The notes: a model not told the origin generated them from the letters alone. 64,000 nt of DNA from Nitrobacter sp051535215 (GCF_051535215.1 NZ_JBPPLY010000004.1:153027-217026), one strand, 5' to 3'. Positions 16,077 through 25,067 are shown, counted from the first letter of the stretch. Numbers and translations are program-made.

Positions 16077-18632
16077 TTACGTCGACGCCATCGTCTCCTT
16101 GACCTTCGCAACCAGCGCGCTGAGCGCGAAGGGTTTTGCGAGGAAGGCGAACTGCTCGTTCTCCGGCAGACTCTTGTCGAACGCTTCTTCGGCATAGCCC
16201 GACACGAAGATGATCTTGAGATCGGGGTTGCGCTTGCGCATTTCGCGCAATAGCGCGGGGCCGTCCATCTCCGGCATCACCACATCCGAGACGACGAGAT
16301 CGACGGCGCCGTTCTTCTCGTCGAATGCCTCCAGCGCCTCGATGCCATTGGCGGCCTCGATGACGCTGTAACCGCGTGAGCGCAGACCGCGCGCATTCAG
16401 CGAACGCAGGCCGTCTTCGTCCTCGACCAGCAGAATGGTGCCCTGCCCGGTCAGGTCGCCGGACGTAGGCTTGGCCGGAGTGGACGAGTCCCTTGAAGAC
16501 CCGCCGGCTGCGGCTTCGGGCCGGGCATCCGTCTCGGGATGATGCCGCGGCAGGAAGATGCGGAACGTGGTCCCCTCGCCCGCCCTGGAATCGACGTAGA
16601 TGAAGCCGCCGGTTTGCTTGACGATCCCGTAGACCGTCGACAGTCCGAGCCCCGTGCCCTTGCCCACCTCCTTGGTGGAAAAAAACGGCTCAAAGATTTT
16701 ATCGACGATGTCGGGCGGGATGCCGGTCCCGGTGTCGCTGACCTCGACCAGCACGTAATCGGCGGCCGGCATTCCCTTGTGGCCGAACGTCGCGACCTCA
16801 GCCGCCGCGACATTGGCGGTGCGGATCGCGAGCTTGCCGCCGTTCGGCATGGCGTCCCGTGCGTTGACCACGAGGTTGACGATCACCTGCTCAAACTGCG
16901 AGACGTCAGCCTTGACCGGCCACAGGTCGCGCCCATGCACGACTCCAGGGAACGTGACTTTCTCGCCGATCAGGCGCTTGAGCAGCATGCCGATGTCGCT
17001 CAGGGTGTCGCCGAGATCGAGCACCTTCGGCTGCAAGGTCTGCCGACGCGAGAACGCCAGAAGCTGCCGCACCAGCGCCGCGGCGCGGTTGGCGTTCTGC
17101 TTGATCTGCATGATGTCCTGGAACGACGGATCGGTCGGTTTGTGCGCATTCAGCAGGAAGTCGTTGGCCATCATGATCGCGGACAGCACATTGTTGAAAT
17201 CATGCGCGATGCCGCCGGCAAGCTGGCCGACCGATTCCATCTTCTGCGACTGATTGATCTGGTTTTCCAGCGTTCGTCGCTCGGTCGTCTCCAGCACGTA
17301 CACGATCGCCGCCTCAGCGTCGCGATCGTCGTCCTCCACCGCAGTGACGAAAAACTGCCCCCAGCGCTCGCGCGCGCCGACGAGCATCAACTCCACCGGC
17401 GGAATATCTCCCTGCCCGTCCGCCGCGGCATGAATGGCCGCGCTCAACTGACTGCGATCGCGCTCGTTGACCGCGGCAAGAATCGATTTGGCCGTCGCGC
17501 CGTCAGAGCTGAGACTTTGCGCAAGCTTCGCGAAGCGCGCGTTGGCTCGACCCACAGCGCCGGACTTGTCGACGGTCGCGATCGCCATCGGCGTATGATC
17601 GAAGAAGCGCATGAAGCGCACTTCCGCCGCGCGCTGCGGATCCACGCGCTCGTCACGGGCGCGGCTGATCACCAGCGTCCGGGAGGGACCGGGCACGCCG
17701 TCGGCGCCGAACGCCAGCTTGTGATAAAGGCGCGCAGGCATGGTCTTGCCGTTGCGCATCCGCAGGTCGACATCGAAAACTTCGGTTTTGACTTCGCCGG
17801 GCGCCGCGACGATCGACGTCAGCAAAGCCGCGCCGTCGCCGGAGACGACATCGGTGAGTTTCAGGCCGCCCGAACCGATCTCCGCAAGATCGTGATCCAG
17901 CCAGTTGGCCAGCGTCGCGTTGACGTAGGCGAGATCGCCCGACGGATTGACCGAAAAGAAACCGCATGGCGCATGATCAAGATATTCGATCGCATGGCGC
18001 AACTCCTGGAAGACGTCTTCCTGCCGCTCGCGGTCGCGGGTGATGTCGGCAATCGACCACACCGCATGTCGGGACTGTCTCTTCGCCTGTCCGAGCGGGC
18101 GGACCCGCAGCCGCAGCCAGCGACCGTGCTCGCCATCGGCGGCGGCGACGCGCACCTCTTCCTGCTGGCGCTTGCCTTCGCGCGCGGCCTTCAGCAGACG
18201 GAACACCGCCTCGGAAACGTCCGGGTTGCCGATGAAGACGCGCTCCACCGGCCGCACATCCTGCATCGAGGTGGCGCCCGTCAGGGTGAGATAGGCAGAG
18301 TTGGCATAAACGATGTGCCCGCCGGCGTCGGTGATCGCGACGCCGTCGAAGGCGTGATCGACGACCGGGCGCATCAGTGGATCATCGGCAGTGCGATCGG
18401 CGAAGCGGACGATGCCGGCCGCGAATGCGAACAGCGTGAACAGGCCGACCATCGCCAGTAGCGCCAGCAGTGCCAGAATATAAGGCTGGGCGTTGGCATG
18501 ACCGAGCGTCATGAATCCCACGGCGGCCGCGACGATTGCGCCCGCGACCAGCAGGACCAGCAGGATGCTGCCGCTCCGCCGCGCCGGTTCCTGCGCGACC
18601 TGCGGCGAATCGATATCGTGATTGGAGGTCAT
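16077..18632 (-). CDS. cckA: Cell-cycle hybrid histidine kinase CckA
   Basis: 851 aa. Two N-terminal TM helices (about 23-43 and 50-73), then PAS-type sensor domains (VVDHAFDGVAITDAGGHIVYANSAYLTLTG; a second near 220-330 and third near 340-440). The HisKA H-box is VGQLAGGIAHDFNNVLSAI with phospho-acceptor His 477; the ATPase has NARDAMPNGG and GTGLGLSTVYGIVKQTGG; a C-terminal receiver has phospho-acceptor Asp 783 in VVSDVVMPEMDG. In the alphaproteobacterial pathway CckA passes phosphate via ChpT to CtrA, switching between kinase and phosphatase. Full length with the CckA-specific order. CtrA boxes occur elsewhere in this window. Confidence 0.95.
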   Translation of the reverse strand: MTSNHDIDSPQVAQEPARRSGSILLVLLVAGAIVAAAVGFMTLGHANAQPYILALLALLAMVGLFTLFAFAAGIVRFADRTADDPLMRPVVDHAFDGVAITDAGGHIVYANSAYLTLTGATSMQDVRPVERVFIGNPDVSEAVFRLLKAAREGKRQQEEVRVAAADGEHGRWLRLRVRPLGQAKRQSRHAVWSIADITRDRERQEDVFQELRHAIEYLDHAPCGFFSVNPSGDLAYVNATLANWLDHDLAEIGSGGLKLTDVVSGDGAALLTSIVAAPGEVKTEVFDVDLRMRNGKTMPARLYHKLAFGADGVPGPSRTLVISRARDERVDPQRAAEVRFMRFFDHTPMAIATVDKSGAVGRANARFAKLAQSLSSDGATAKSILAAVNERDRSQLSAAIHAAADGQGDIPPVELMLVGARERWGQFFVTAVEDDDRDAEAAIVYVLETTERRTLENQINQSQKMESVGQLAGGIAHDFNNVLSAIMMANDFLLNAHKPTDPSFQDIMQIKQNANRAAALVRQLLAFSRRQTLQPKVLDLGDTLSDIGMLLKRLIGEKVTFPGVVHGRDLWPVKADVSQFEQVIVNLVVNARDAMPNGGKLAIRTANVAAAEVATFGHKGMPAADYVLVEVSDTGTGIPPDIVDKIFEPFFSTKEVGKGTGLGLSTVYGIVKQTGGFIYVDSRAGEGTTFRIFLPRHHPETDARPEAAAGGSSRDSSTPAKPTSGDLTGQGTILLVEDEDGLRSLNARGLRSRGYSVIEAANGIEALEAFDEKNGAVDLVVSDVVMPEMDGPALLREMRKRNPDLKIIFVSGYAEEAFDKSLPENEQFAFLAKPFALSALVAKVKETMAST

Positions 18633-18749
18633 GGCATCCGGCGGGGCCTGTCACAGCGGGCGCGGAATACGCGTGCGCCGGGCCCTGAGTGCCTGAATCG
18701 GACCCGGCAGCGCAAGCACCTCATGGGCTCATTTCCCGCCATTTTCCCC

Positions 18750-18771
18750 GTCCGGATACCCTATTCCGGAC
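18750..18771 (-). terminator. Hairpin downstream of flhB
   Basis: GTCCGGA, 8-nt loop, TCCGGAC, 15 nt past the flhB stop on its strand and followed by a short A-rich rather than T-rich tract. It may mark the end of the flgB-flhB transcript. Confidence 0.4.
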
Positions 18772-18785
18772 ATCCTAAGCCGGCA

Positions 18786-19865
18786 TCACGCGCGGCGCCC
18801 CGCAAAGCCGCGCTTCAGGCCCATGACATAACCGATGATTTCGGCGACCGCGTGATAGTGCTCCGCCGGTATCTCGTCATCGACCTTGACGGTGGCATAC
18901 AGCGCGCGGGCCAGCGGCACGTTTTCGACGATCGGAATGTCGTGTTCGCGGGCGATTTCCCTGATCTTGAGCGCGATGTTGTCCATGCCCTTGGCCACAC
19001 AGACCGGCGCCGACATGCCGCGCTCGTAGGACAGCGCGACAGAATAGTGCGTCGGGTTGGTGATGATGACCGAGGCCTTCGGCACCGCGGCCATCATGCG
19101 CTTCTTCATGCGCACGGCCCGCAACTGCCTGATCCGGGCCTTGATGTGCGGATCGCCTTCCGACTGCTTGAATTCCTCCTTGATCTCCCGCAGCGACATC
19201 TTCTGCCGTTCGAACCACTGCCGGTACTGCAGCAGGTAGTCTGCGATCGCGACCAGCGCGAGCATCCCGACCACCGCCCCGAGCAATTGCAGAGTCAGGG
19301 TTCTGGTGGTGCCGAGGATGGCGTTCGGATCGAGCCGCACCATGGCGTCGAGCCGCGAGCGCTCGGGCCACAACACCGCCGTCATGACCGCGCCGAGCGC
19401 CAGCACCTTGAAAAGTCCCTTGGCGAAGTTCGCGGCCGCCTGCTTGCCGAAAATCCGCTTGGCGCCGGACACCACCGAAATCTTGCTGAGCTTCGGCTTC
19501 AGCGCCTCCCCTGACCAGACGAAGCGGTGCTGGACGATATTGCCGGCAACGGCGGCCAGCACCAGCATCAGCAGCGGCACGCCGAGCGCGGCGACAAGCA
19601 CGTATTCGATCTGCACGGCCAGCGCCAGCAGACCAGGGCCGTCGGTCCGGATCTGCCAGGAGTTGGCGATCAGGTTGCGCAGCGGCATCTCGAATCCGCC
19701 GCCGACGGAGCCCGCGAAGGTCGACAGCACCAGCGTCGCGCCGGCGATCACGAACCAGGTATTGACCTCCTGGCTCTTGACGACGTCGCCGCGCTCGATC
19801 GCGTCGTCGAGACGTTTTTGCGTCGGGTCTTCTGTCTTTTCGGTATCGTCGCTCTCGTCGGCCAT
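18786..19865 (-). CDS. flhB: Flagellar export gate protein FlhB
   Basis: 359 aa. N-terminus ESDDTEKTEDPTQKRLDDAIERGDVVKSQEV, four hydrophobic helices, then the cytoplasmic domain with the autocleavage site N270-P271-T272-H273 (ITNPTHYSVALSYE). FlhB sits in the type III export gate and switches substrate class from rod/hook to filament. Normal length. Last gene of the operon; its ATG is only 12 nt from the palindromic array at 19878, and the likely ribosome site (TAGGA) overlaps the array's CTAG end. Confidence 0.95.
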   Translation of the reverse strand: MADESDDTEKTEDPTQKRLDDAIERGDVVKSQEVNTWFVIAGATLVLSTFAGSVGGGFEMPLRNLIANSWQIRTDGPGLLALAVQIEYVLVAALGVPLLMLVLAAVAGNIVQHRFVWSGEALKPKLSKISVVSGAKRIFGKQAAANFAKGLFKVLALGAVMTAVLWPERSRLDAMVRLDPNAILGTTRTLTLQLLGAVVGMLALVAIADYLLQYRQWFERQKMSLREIKEEFKQSEGDPHIKARIRQLRAVRMKKRMMAAVPKASVIITNPTHYSVALSYERGMSAPVCVAKGMDNIALKIREIAREHDIPIVENVPLARALYATVKVDDEIPAEHYHAVAEIIGYVMGLKRGFAGRRA

Positions 19866-19877
19866 CGTCGCTGCGTC

Positions 19878-20374
19878 CTAGTGTCCCGATTCCGAAGTTC
19901 GCATACGCTCGCAACAACCTTTGATGCGAATTTCGGAATCAAAGGGACACTACCAACTTTATGATTCTAGTGTGGTTTGGGTTCAGAAGTTGGCTTGACG
20001 GACTCGCAGAGACACTGAGAGCGAACTTCTGAACCACCACACTAGTGGTCCAATTCTAACATTTGCATCCTGTTGCCGCAGGGAGTTCTTGCAAATGTTA
20101 GAATCAAAGGACCACTAGCAACTATCAGGTTTCTAGTGGAGTTTTGAATTTGACATTCGCCTGACAGGTTCGCTGCAAAGTGGGTAGCGAATGTCAAATT
20201 CACTCCACTAGTGTCCCGATTCCGAAGTTCGCATACCCTTGCAGCAACCTTTGATGCGAACTTCGGAATCAAAGGGGCACTAGTAACTTTATGATTCTAG
20301 TGTGGTTTAGGTTCGGAAGTTCGCTTGACGGACTCGATTGGGCAATGAAGCGAACTTCTGAACCACCACACTAG
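19878..20374. repeat. Array of six CTAG-bounded palindromes between fliR and flhB
   Basis: Six imperfect palindromes of 75-79 bp at 19878-19952 (A1), 19967-20045 (B1), 20042-20118 (C), 20133-20211 (D), 20208-20283 (A2) and 20297-20374 (B2). Nearly all begin CTAGTG and end CACTAG. A arms use GATTCCGAAGTTCGCAT, B arms GTTCAGAAGTTGGCT, C arms ATTCTAACATTTGCA, D arms GAATTTGACATTCGC, each with its own matching reverse complement. They form three two-hairpin composites (A-B, C-D, A-B), each pair joined by a 13-14 nt spacer (CAACTTTATGATT, TAACTTTATGATT; C-D CAACTATCAGGTT), and adjacent composites share one CTAG (20042, 20208). The array fills the whole fliR-flhB gap and its last CTAG supplies the fliR stop. 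Confidence 0.92.
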
Positions 20375-21141
20375 TTCGACAACGTCAGATCGCGCATCAC
20401 GCCGATAAAATAATCCATGTAGGTCCCCATCATGGACACCAGCACGGCGGCGAGAATCATGAAGCCGATGAGAATCGAGAGCGGCACGCCGATGAAATAG
20501 ACCTGCATCTGCGGCATCAGCCGCGCCAGCACGCCCAGCCCGATATTGAAAACCAGCCCGAAAACCAGAAACGGCGCCGACAGTTGCAGGCCGATCTTGA
20601 AAGCAGCAGCGAAGGCCCGCGTGGCCAGCGCCGCCACGTCGCCGCTCGGCATCAGTTCGCCCGGCGAGAAAATCCTGTAGCTCTCGTTCAGCGCGGTGAT
20701 GACCAGATAGTGTGTGTCGGTCGCGAACAGAATCGCGATGCCAAGCAGCGTCAGGAAGTTGCCCATCAGTGCGCCTTGCTGCCCCTGGGTCGGATCGATC
20801 GACGTAACGAATCCAAGCCCCAGTTGCTGCGCAATGATCGAGCCCGCGACCTGCAGCGCCGCGAGCGTGACGCGCGCAGTGGCACCCAGCACCACGCCGA
20901 TGATGATCTCATGCACCAGCAGGACCGCCAGCGGCGCGGCCGACTGCAGGTCGACGTGATAGGCGGCACGATGCAGCGGCAGGATAATGAGAGTCAGAAG
21001 CAGGGCGATGGCGAGCTTGACCCGGACCGGAATGAAGACCTCGCCGAAGCCCGGCAACAGCATCACCATCGCGCCGATGCGGGCAAACACCAGCATGAAG
21101 GCGGCGCCAAGAGCGGGCAGAAGCGAGATATCGATACGCAT
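20371..21141 (-). CDS. fliR: Flagellar export gate protein FliR
   Basis: 256 aa with about six hydrophobic helices. Family landmarks: LLPALGAAFMLVFARIGAMVMLLPGFGEVFIPVRVKLAIALLLTLII, HEIIIGVVLGATARV, GLGFVTSIDPTQGQQGALMGNFLTLLGI and ARLMPQMQVYFIGVPLSILIGF. FliR joins FliP and FliQ in the export channel. The stop codon TAG is the terminal CTAG of the palindromic array, so the C-terminus (LTLSN) may have been set by the repeat insertion. fliQ ends 89 nt upstream. Confidence 0.95.
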   Translation of the reverse strand: MRIDISLLPALGAAFMLVFARIGAMVMLLPGFGEVFIPVRVKLAIALLLTLIILPLHRAAYHVDLQSAAPLAVLLVHEIIIGVVLGATARVTLAALQVAGSIIAQQLGLGFVTSIDPTQGQQGALMGNFLTLLGIAILFATDTHYLVITALNESYRIFSPGELMPSGDVAALATRAFAAAFKIGLQLSAPFLVFGLVFNIGLGVLARLMPQMQVYFIGVPLSILIGFMILAAVLVSMMGTYMDYFIGVMRDLTLSN

Positions 21142-21230
21142 GATGCCCTTGAGGTGCTATCCCGACATTCTCGTCGGGAACTTGCAGCGAGCGGATCGCG
21201 ATACCGCATCCACCCCAGCGATCTTGTGCA

Positions 21231-21494
21231 TCAACCGCCGATGATTCGCGACGAAATCCGTATCATTTCGGCGTGCAGCGCATCGGCCATGAACGGCAGC
21301 GCCAGCACCAGCGTTACGAAAATGGCCAGGATCTTCGGCACGAACACCAGTGTCTGCTCCTGGATCTGCGTCAACGCCTGTATCAGCGAAATGGCGACGC
21401 CGACGATCAGGCCGACGCCGAGCAGAGGCGCCGAGACCAGAACGATGGTCCAGATCGCATCGCGCGCGATATCCAGTGTTTCAGCGCCGGTCAT
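21231..21494 (-). CDS. fliQ: Flagellar export gate protein FliQ
   Basis: 87 aa from ATG 21494 (GGGAG 6 nt upstream; another ATG is two codons earlier). Sequence MTGAETLDIARDAIWTIVLVSAPLLGVGLIVGVAISLIQALTQIQEQTL with two TM helices and the conserved QALTQIQEQTL loop is diagnostic. It is part of the FliPQR channel. The 177 nt between it and fliE contain a small GCGAACGC/GCGTTCG hairpin but no gene. Confidence 0.95.
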   Translation of the reverse strand: MTGAETLDIARDAIWTIVLVSAPLLGVGLIVGVAISLIQALTQIQEQTLVFVPKILAIFVTLVLALPFMADALHAEMIRISSRIIGG

Positions 21495-21671
21495 TGCCAT
21501 CTCCCATGTACTTTGTTCTTCATGCTGGGACGTGCGGCCTTCAGACGCCCCGAAATTCATTCTTCCCGCTTCAGCTATGGATTCAGGGCTCGCGCTTCCG
21601 GCGCGAACGCTAGGCGTTCGTCGCTTGCGCGCCCCCGAACGACAACTTGAATTGAAGCGACATCCATGCGA

Positions 21672-21983
21672 TCAGATCGGCATTCTCATGATGTCTTCGT
21701 AGGACTGGATGACACGGTCGCGCACCGAGACCAGCGTCGACACCGCGACGTCGGTATCCGCCACGGCGGTCACCACATCCATCAGGTTTGCCTTGCCCGA
21801 CGCCATCGCCACCGTCTGCGCATCGGACTTCCGACCCGATTCCATCACGCTGCCGATCGCATCCTTGAGCACGGCACTGAACGACGGGCCGTCGCCCTCC
21901 GGAGCCTTGCCGGCGGCGGCGCCGGAGCCCATCATTTTTGCGAGGCTCGCATAGGCGTTTGCTGCGACTGTGGGTGATGCCAT
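21672..21983 (-). CDS. fliE: Flagellar hook-basal body protein FliE
   Basis: 103 aa; FSAVLKDAIGSVMESGRKSD and VVTAVADTDVAVSTLVSVRDRVIQSYEDIMRMPI are the FliE core. FliE links the MS-ring/export gate to the rod. It begins 14 nt after flgC in the flgB-flgC-fliE-fliQ-fliR-flhB operon. Confidence 0.95.
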   Translation of the reverse strand: MASPTVAANAYASLAKMMGSGAAAGKAPEGDGPSFSAVLKDAIGSVMESGRKSDAQTVAMASGKANLMDVVTAVADTDVAVSTLVSVRDRVIQSYEDIMRMPI

Positions 21984-21997
21984 GGTCAGGTCTCCGA

Positions 21998-22423
21998 TCA
22001 GGACTTGAGGATATCGAGCGTGCGCTGGATCATCCGGCGCGTCGCGCTGATGATGTTGACGTTCGCCTCGTATGACCGTTGCGCGTCGCGCATGTCGGTC
22101 ATTTCGACCAGCGAGTTGACGTTGGGATATTTGACGTTGCCGCTGGCGTCGGCAGCCGGATTGCCCGGCTCGTACTTGACGCGGAACGACGACATGTCGG
22201 GCTTCACCCGGCCAAGCGTCACCACTTTCGCATCGAGCGCACGATCGAGCGCCGATGAAAAGGTCGGCACCTTGCGCCGATAGGGATCGCCCCCCGGCGT
22301 CTGCGCGGTGGAATCAGCGTTGGCGATGTTTTCCGAGATCACCCGCATCCGCCCGGCCTGCGCCCGCAGACCGGATGTCGCGATGCCCATCGATCGCATG
22401 AAGTCGGCGCCGTTGTCTGCCAT
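21998..22423 (-). CDS. flgC: Flagellar proximal rod protein FlgC
   Basis: 141 aa. N-terminal MGIATSGLRAQAGRMRVISENIANADST and C-terminal NVNSLVEMTDMRDAQRSYEANVNIISATRRMIQRTLDIL are the conserved axial-protein helices of FlgC. It is exported and assembled in the rod. It follows flgB by 29 nt. Confidence 0.96.
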   Translation of the reverse strand: MADNGADFMRSMGIATSGLRAQAGRMRVISENIANADSTAQTPGGDPYRRKVPTFSSALDRALDAKVVTLGRVKPDMSSFRVKYEPGNPAADASGNVKYPNVNSLVEMTDMRDAQRSYEANVNIISATRRMIQRTLDILKS

Positions 22424-22452
22424 GCTGCGGTGTCCTTCCCTTCAGTTCTGCA

Positions 22453-22860
22453 TCATGCCTTGCCGACCGCCATCTTCAGCAGCCGAAGGCTGCGGCTGTA
22501 GAGCGAGGTTGCGGCGGCGTAGTCCATCTGGTTGGCCGATACCTTGAGCATCTGGTCCTCCAAACTGACCGCGTTCCCTGCGGGACGGGTCTGAAAACCG
22601 GCATGACGATTCTGGTCGAAGTTCGAAGCCGGGCCCGAACCCGAGATATTCAGGCCGGAGGTCGTGCTCATCATCGCCAGCGTCGCTCCGGAGGACGCGT
22701 TGCGGCCCTGGGCGTCGAACTTCGGCTCGATGAGATCGCGCGGCTTGAAATTGGGCGTATCGGAATTGGCGATGTTTTCGGCGAGAACGCGCTGACGCTC
22801 CTGATGCCATTGCATCCGGGTGCGAAGTGCCGCGAGCGCGGAAATATCGTTGATGGGCAC
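22453..22860 (-). CDS. flgB: Flagellar proximal rod protein FlgB
   Basis: 135 aa with QERQRVLAENIANSDTPNFKPRDL near the N-terminus and VSLEDQMLKVSANQMDYAAATSLYSRSLRLLKMAVG at the C-terminus. First gene of the minus-strand basal body/export operon; an exact CtrA box lies 70 nt upstream. Confidence 0.96.
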   Translation of the reverse strand: MPINDISALAALRTRMQWHQERQRVLAENIANSDTPNFKPRDLIEPKFDAQGRNASSGATLAMMSTTSGLNISGSGPASNFDQNRHAGFQTRPAGNAVSLEDQMLKVSANQMDYAAATSLYSRSLRLLKMAVGKA

Positions 22861-22929
22861 GGCGACCTCCCGCTCCGCCCCCGAGGACGACGCGCCGCCG
22901 AGGGTAGGCAGAATTTGCCGCCTTTATGG

Positions 22930-22944
22930 TTAACAGTCGGTTAA
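22930..22944 (-). promoter_or_regulatory. CtrA box upstream of flgB
   Basis: Read on the minus strand TTAA-CCGACTG-TTAAC, an exact match to the CtrA consensus, 70 nt upstream of the flgB ATG. The rest of the flgB-fliO gap (22945-23240) holds scattered TTAAC half-sites (around 23038, 23050 and 23142), one pair spaced N9, and no gene. Confidence 0.7.
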
Positions 22945-23240
22945 GAACAGCGGGAGCGCGATCGGAATCGAGCCTCTACTTCCCAGGCCGAGGACGTTTT
23001 TGATCCAGACCGGGCGATTTTGCCAGGAACGCTGCGTTAACCACCCGCATTAACCGGAACGCCTGATGCTCAGAAGTTGTTTTGGTCTGGTCGATTCATA
23101 GGTTATTAAGGACGTCAGCGGCAGCTTTTGCCGGACGGGGTTAACAGATTGGGCCAAGGCTCGGTCGTCACGGGAGGGTGCCGAAAGGCATTCGACGATC
23201 CGAAGCTGTAATAAAGGCGCTTTCTGTCAGGGACACAGAA

Positions 23241-24203
23241 ATGCAGGCCATTACATTCGTCATCGCATTCATTGTGGTCCTGGCGCTGATCGCCGGGACC
23301 GCCTGGCTGGTGCGGCGATTTGCGGGAAACCGGCTCGGCACCACCGCCAATCGCGGACGGATGCCCCGCCTGGCGGTCATCGATGCCGCCGCGGTGGATG
23401 GGCGCCGACGGCTCGTCCTGGTCCGCCGCGACAACGTCGAACACCTGCTGATGATCGGCGGACCGTCCGATATTGTCGTGGAACCCAACATCGTTCGCGC
23501 GCCGGGCCGTGATCAGATTCCGCAACGTCCTTCTCCCGGCAACGAGCCGTCGCTGCCGCGCCTGCCGCCGCTGGCCGAAACAGGCTGGGCGGAGTCCGAT
23601 GGCCCGCATTCGGATCCTCTCGATCATCCCGAGGAGATGCCGGAGCCGGCGCGACCGGTCCTGCGTTCCCCCTTCCCCGATCCGGCGCGACGTCCGGCCA
23701 CCCCCGAGCGCCGCAATGATCCCTTGGCGGGCTTCACGCCCGAACCCATGAGCCGGACCGACATTCGCGGCACCCGCCCCGCGCGCAGCGAGCCCACGAT
23801 GCCGCCGCGTCCACCCGTTCGCCCAGCCGAACCCGCGAGCGCATCGCCTCCGCGGCCTGTCGAGCGGCCGACGTTCCCGCCGCCCCCGCCACCACCGCCG
23901 TCGCCCCCCGCATCGCCGCCACCTGCGTCGAACGCGGATCAAAATCTTGCCGAGATGGCGCAGCGTCTCGAAGCCGCGCTCCGCCGTCCAGCCAACGACG
24001 GCAAGCCCGCGGCAGTCGCGCCTCCGGTTGTCCCCGAGCCGCCGCCCCGTCCGCGCACCGTGGAAAGTTCGGCCGCTCCCGCTTCGCGCAGCGAGCCGCC
24101 TGTAGCGGCGGCACCAGTCCCCCCACCCGGTTCGAAGTCCGGCTTCGAGCACCTTGAAGACGAGATGGCGTCGCTGCTCGGGCGCCCAAAGTCGCCTTCG
24201 TGA
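23241..24203 (+). CDS. fliO: FliO-like flagellar biosynthesis protein, Pro-rich C-terminus
   Basis: 320 aa from ATG 23241. One TM helix at about 5-25 (FVIAFIVVLALIAGTAWLVRRF), then RLAVIDAAAVDGRRRLVLVRRDNVEHLLMIGGPSDIVVEPNIVR, the FliO domain that helps FliP assemble. Residues about 110-300 are a disordered Pro/Arg/Ala-rich extension with a run of eight or more prolines; bacterial FliO is normally far shorter, but long tails are common in Rhizobiales. It overlaps fliP (GTGA). Confidence 0.85.
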   Translation: MQAITFVIAFIVVLALIAGTAWLVRRFAGNRLGTTANRGRMPRLAVIDAAAVDGRRRLVLVRRDNVEHLLMIGGPSDIVVEPNIVRAPGRDQIPQRPSPGNEPSLPRLPPLAETGWAESDGPHSDPLDHPEEMPEPARPVLRSPFPDPARRPATPERRNDPLAGFTPEPMSRTDIRGTRPARSEPTMPPRPPVRPAEPASASPPRPVERPTFPPPPPPPPSPPASPPPASNADQNLAEMAQRLEAALRRPANDGKPAAVAPPVVPEPPPRPRTVESSAAPASRSEPPVAAAPVPPPGSKSGFEHLEDEMASLLGRPKSPS

Positions 24204-24955
24204 GGCCGGCGGCCCACCCGCGTAGAGTTTTATTCCTTCTCGTTCTGATAGCCGCCGGATCACTCGCAGGTCCGGCGTTCGCGCAGGATATCAGCATCAA
24301 TCTCGGCGGCGCCGGCAACGGCGGCGTGACCGAGCGTGCGATCCAGCTGATCGCACTGCTCACCGTGCTGTCGATCGCACCGTCGATCCTGATCATGATG
24401 ACGTCGTTCACGCGCATCGTGGTCGTGCTGTCGTTGCTGCGAACGGCGCTCGGCACCGCGACCGCGCCGCCCAACACTGTCATCATTGCGCTGGCGATGT
24501 TTCTCACGGCATTCGTGATGGGACCGACGCTGCAGAAATCCTATGACGACGGCATCAAGCCGTTGATCGCGAACGAGATCACCGTGGAGGACGCGCTGCA
24601 GCGTGCGTCTGTCCCCTTGCGCGGCTTCATGCAGAAGAACGTGCGCGAGAAGGACCTCAAGCTGTTCATGGATTTGTCGGGCGAGCCGCCGCCAGCGACG
24701 CCGGCGGACCTGTCGCTGCGGATCCTGATGCCGGCCTTCATGATCTCCGAACTGAAGCGCGCCTTCGAGATCGGATTCCTGCTGTTCCTGCCGTTCCTCA
24801 TTATCGACCTCGTCGTGGCATCGGTCCTGATGTCGATGGGCATGATGATGCTGCCGCCGGTCGTGGTGTCGCTGCCGTTCAAGCTGATCTTCTTCGTGCT
24901 GGTCGACGGCTGGTCGCTGGTGGCAGGCAGCCTGGTGCAGAGCTACGGGAGTTGA
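24200..24955 (+). CDS. fliP: Flagellar export gate protein FliP
   Basis: 251 aa, GTG start overlapping the fliO stop. Signal peptide VLFLLVLIAAGSLAGPAFAQD, then IQLIALLTVLSIAPSILIMMTSFTRIVVVLSLLRTALGTATAPPNTVIIALAMFLTAFVM and FMISELKRAFEIGFLLFLPFLIIDLVVASVLMSMGMMMLPPVVVSLPFKLIFFVLVDGW, the FliP hallmark. Core subunit of the FliPQR export channel. It runs on the plus strand with fliO, apart from fliQ-fliR-flhB. Confidence 0.97.
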   Translation: MRPAAHPRRVLFLLVLIAAGSLAGPAFAQDISINLGGAGNGGVTERAIQLIALLTVLSIAPSILIMMTSFTRIVVVLSLLRTALGTATAPPNTVIIALAMFLTAFVMGPTLQKSYDDGIKPLIANEITVEDALQRASVPLRGFMQKNVREKDLKLFMDLSGEPPPATPADLSLRILMPAFMISELKRAFEIGFLLFLPFLIIDLVVASVLMSMGMMMLPPVVVSLPFKLIFFVLVDGWSLVAGSLVQSYGS

Positions 24956-24984
24956 GCAAGGGTACTCACTCAGGATGTCTAAGT

Positions 24985-25020
24985 TTGACGCATTTTCTTC
25001 ACGCGAACCGGAAGCCACTT
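24985..25020. repeat. Family B repeat, half copy
   Basis: TTTGACGCATTTTCTTCACG then CGAACCGG: one arm only of the family B palindrome, between fliP and the porin terminator. Confidence 0.55.
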
Positions 25021-25040
25021 CCAGGACGCCGGCAAGACGA

Positions 25041-25067
25041 AACCCCGGCAGTTTTCTGCCGGGGGTT
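25041..25067 (-). terminator. Rho-independent-type hairpin for the porin gene
   Basis: AACCCCGGCAG, short loop, TGCCGGGGGTT: a very stable stem 25 nt past the porin stop, also usable by the convergent fliP transcript. Confidence 0.7.

Noticed and set aside
16539..18461. 640-codon plus-strand frame opposite cckA
   Set aside because: Antisense shadow; composition dominated by Arg, Asp and His, no ribosome site.
19878..20374. CRISPR array
   Set aside because: Units are palindromes with differing stems and 13-14 nt spacers in pairs; no identical short repeats, no unique 30-nt spacers, no cas genes.
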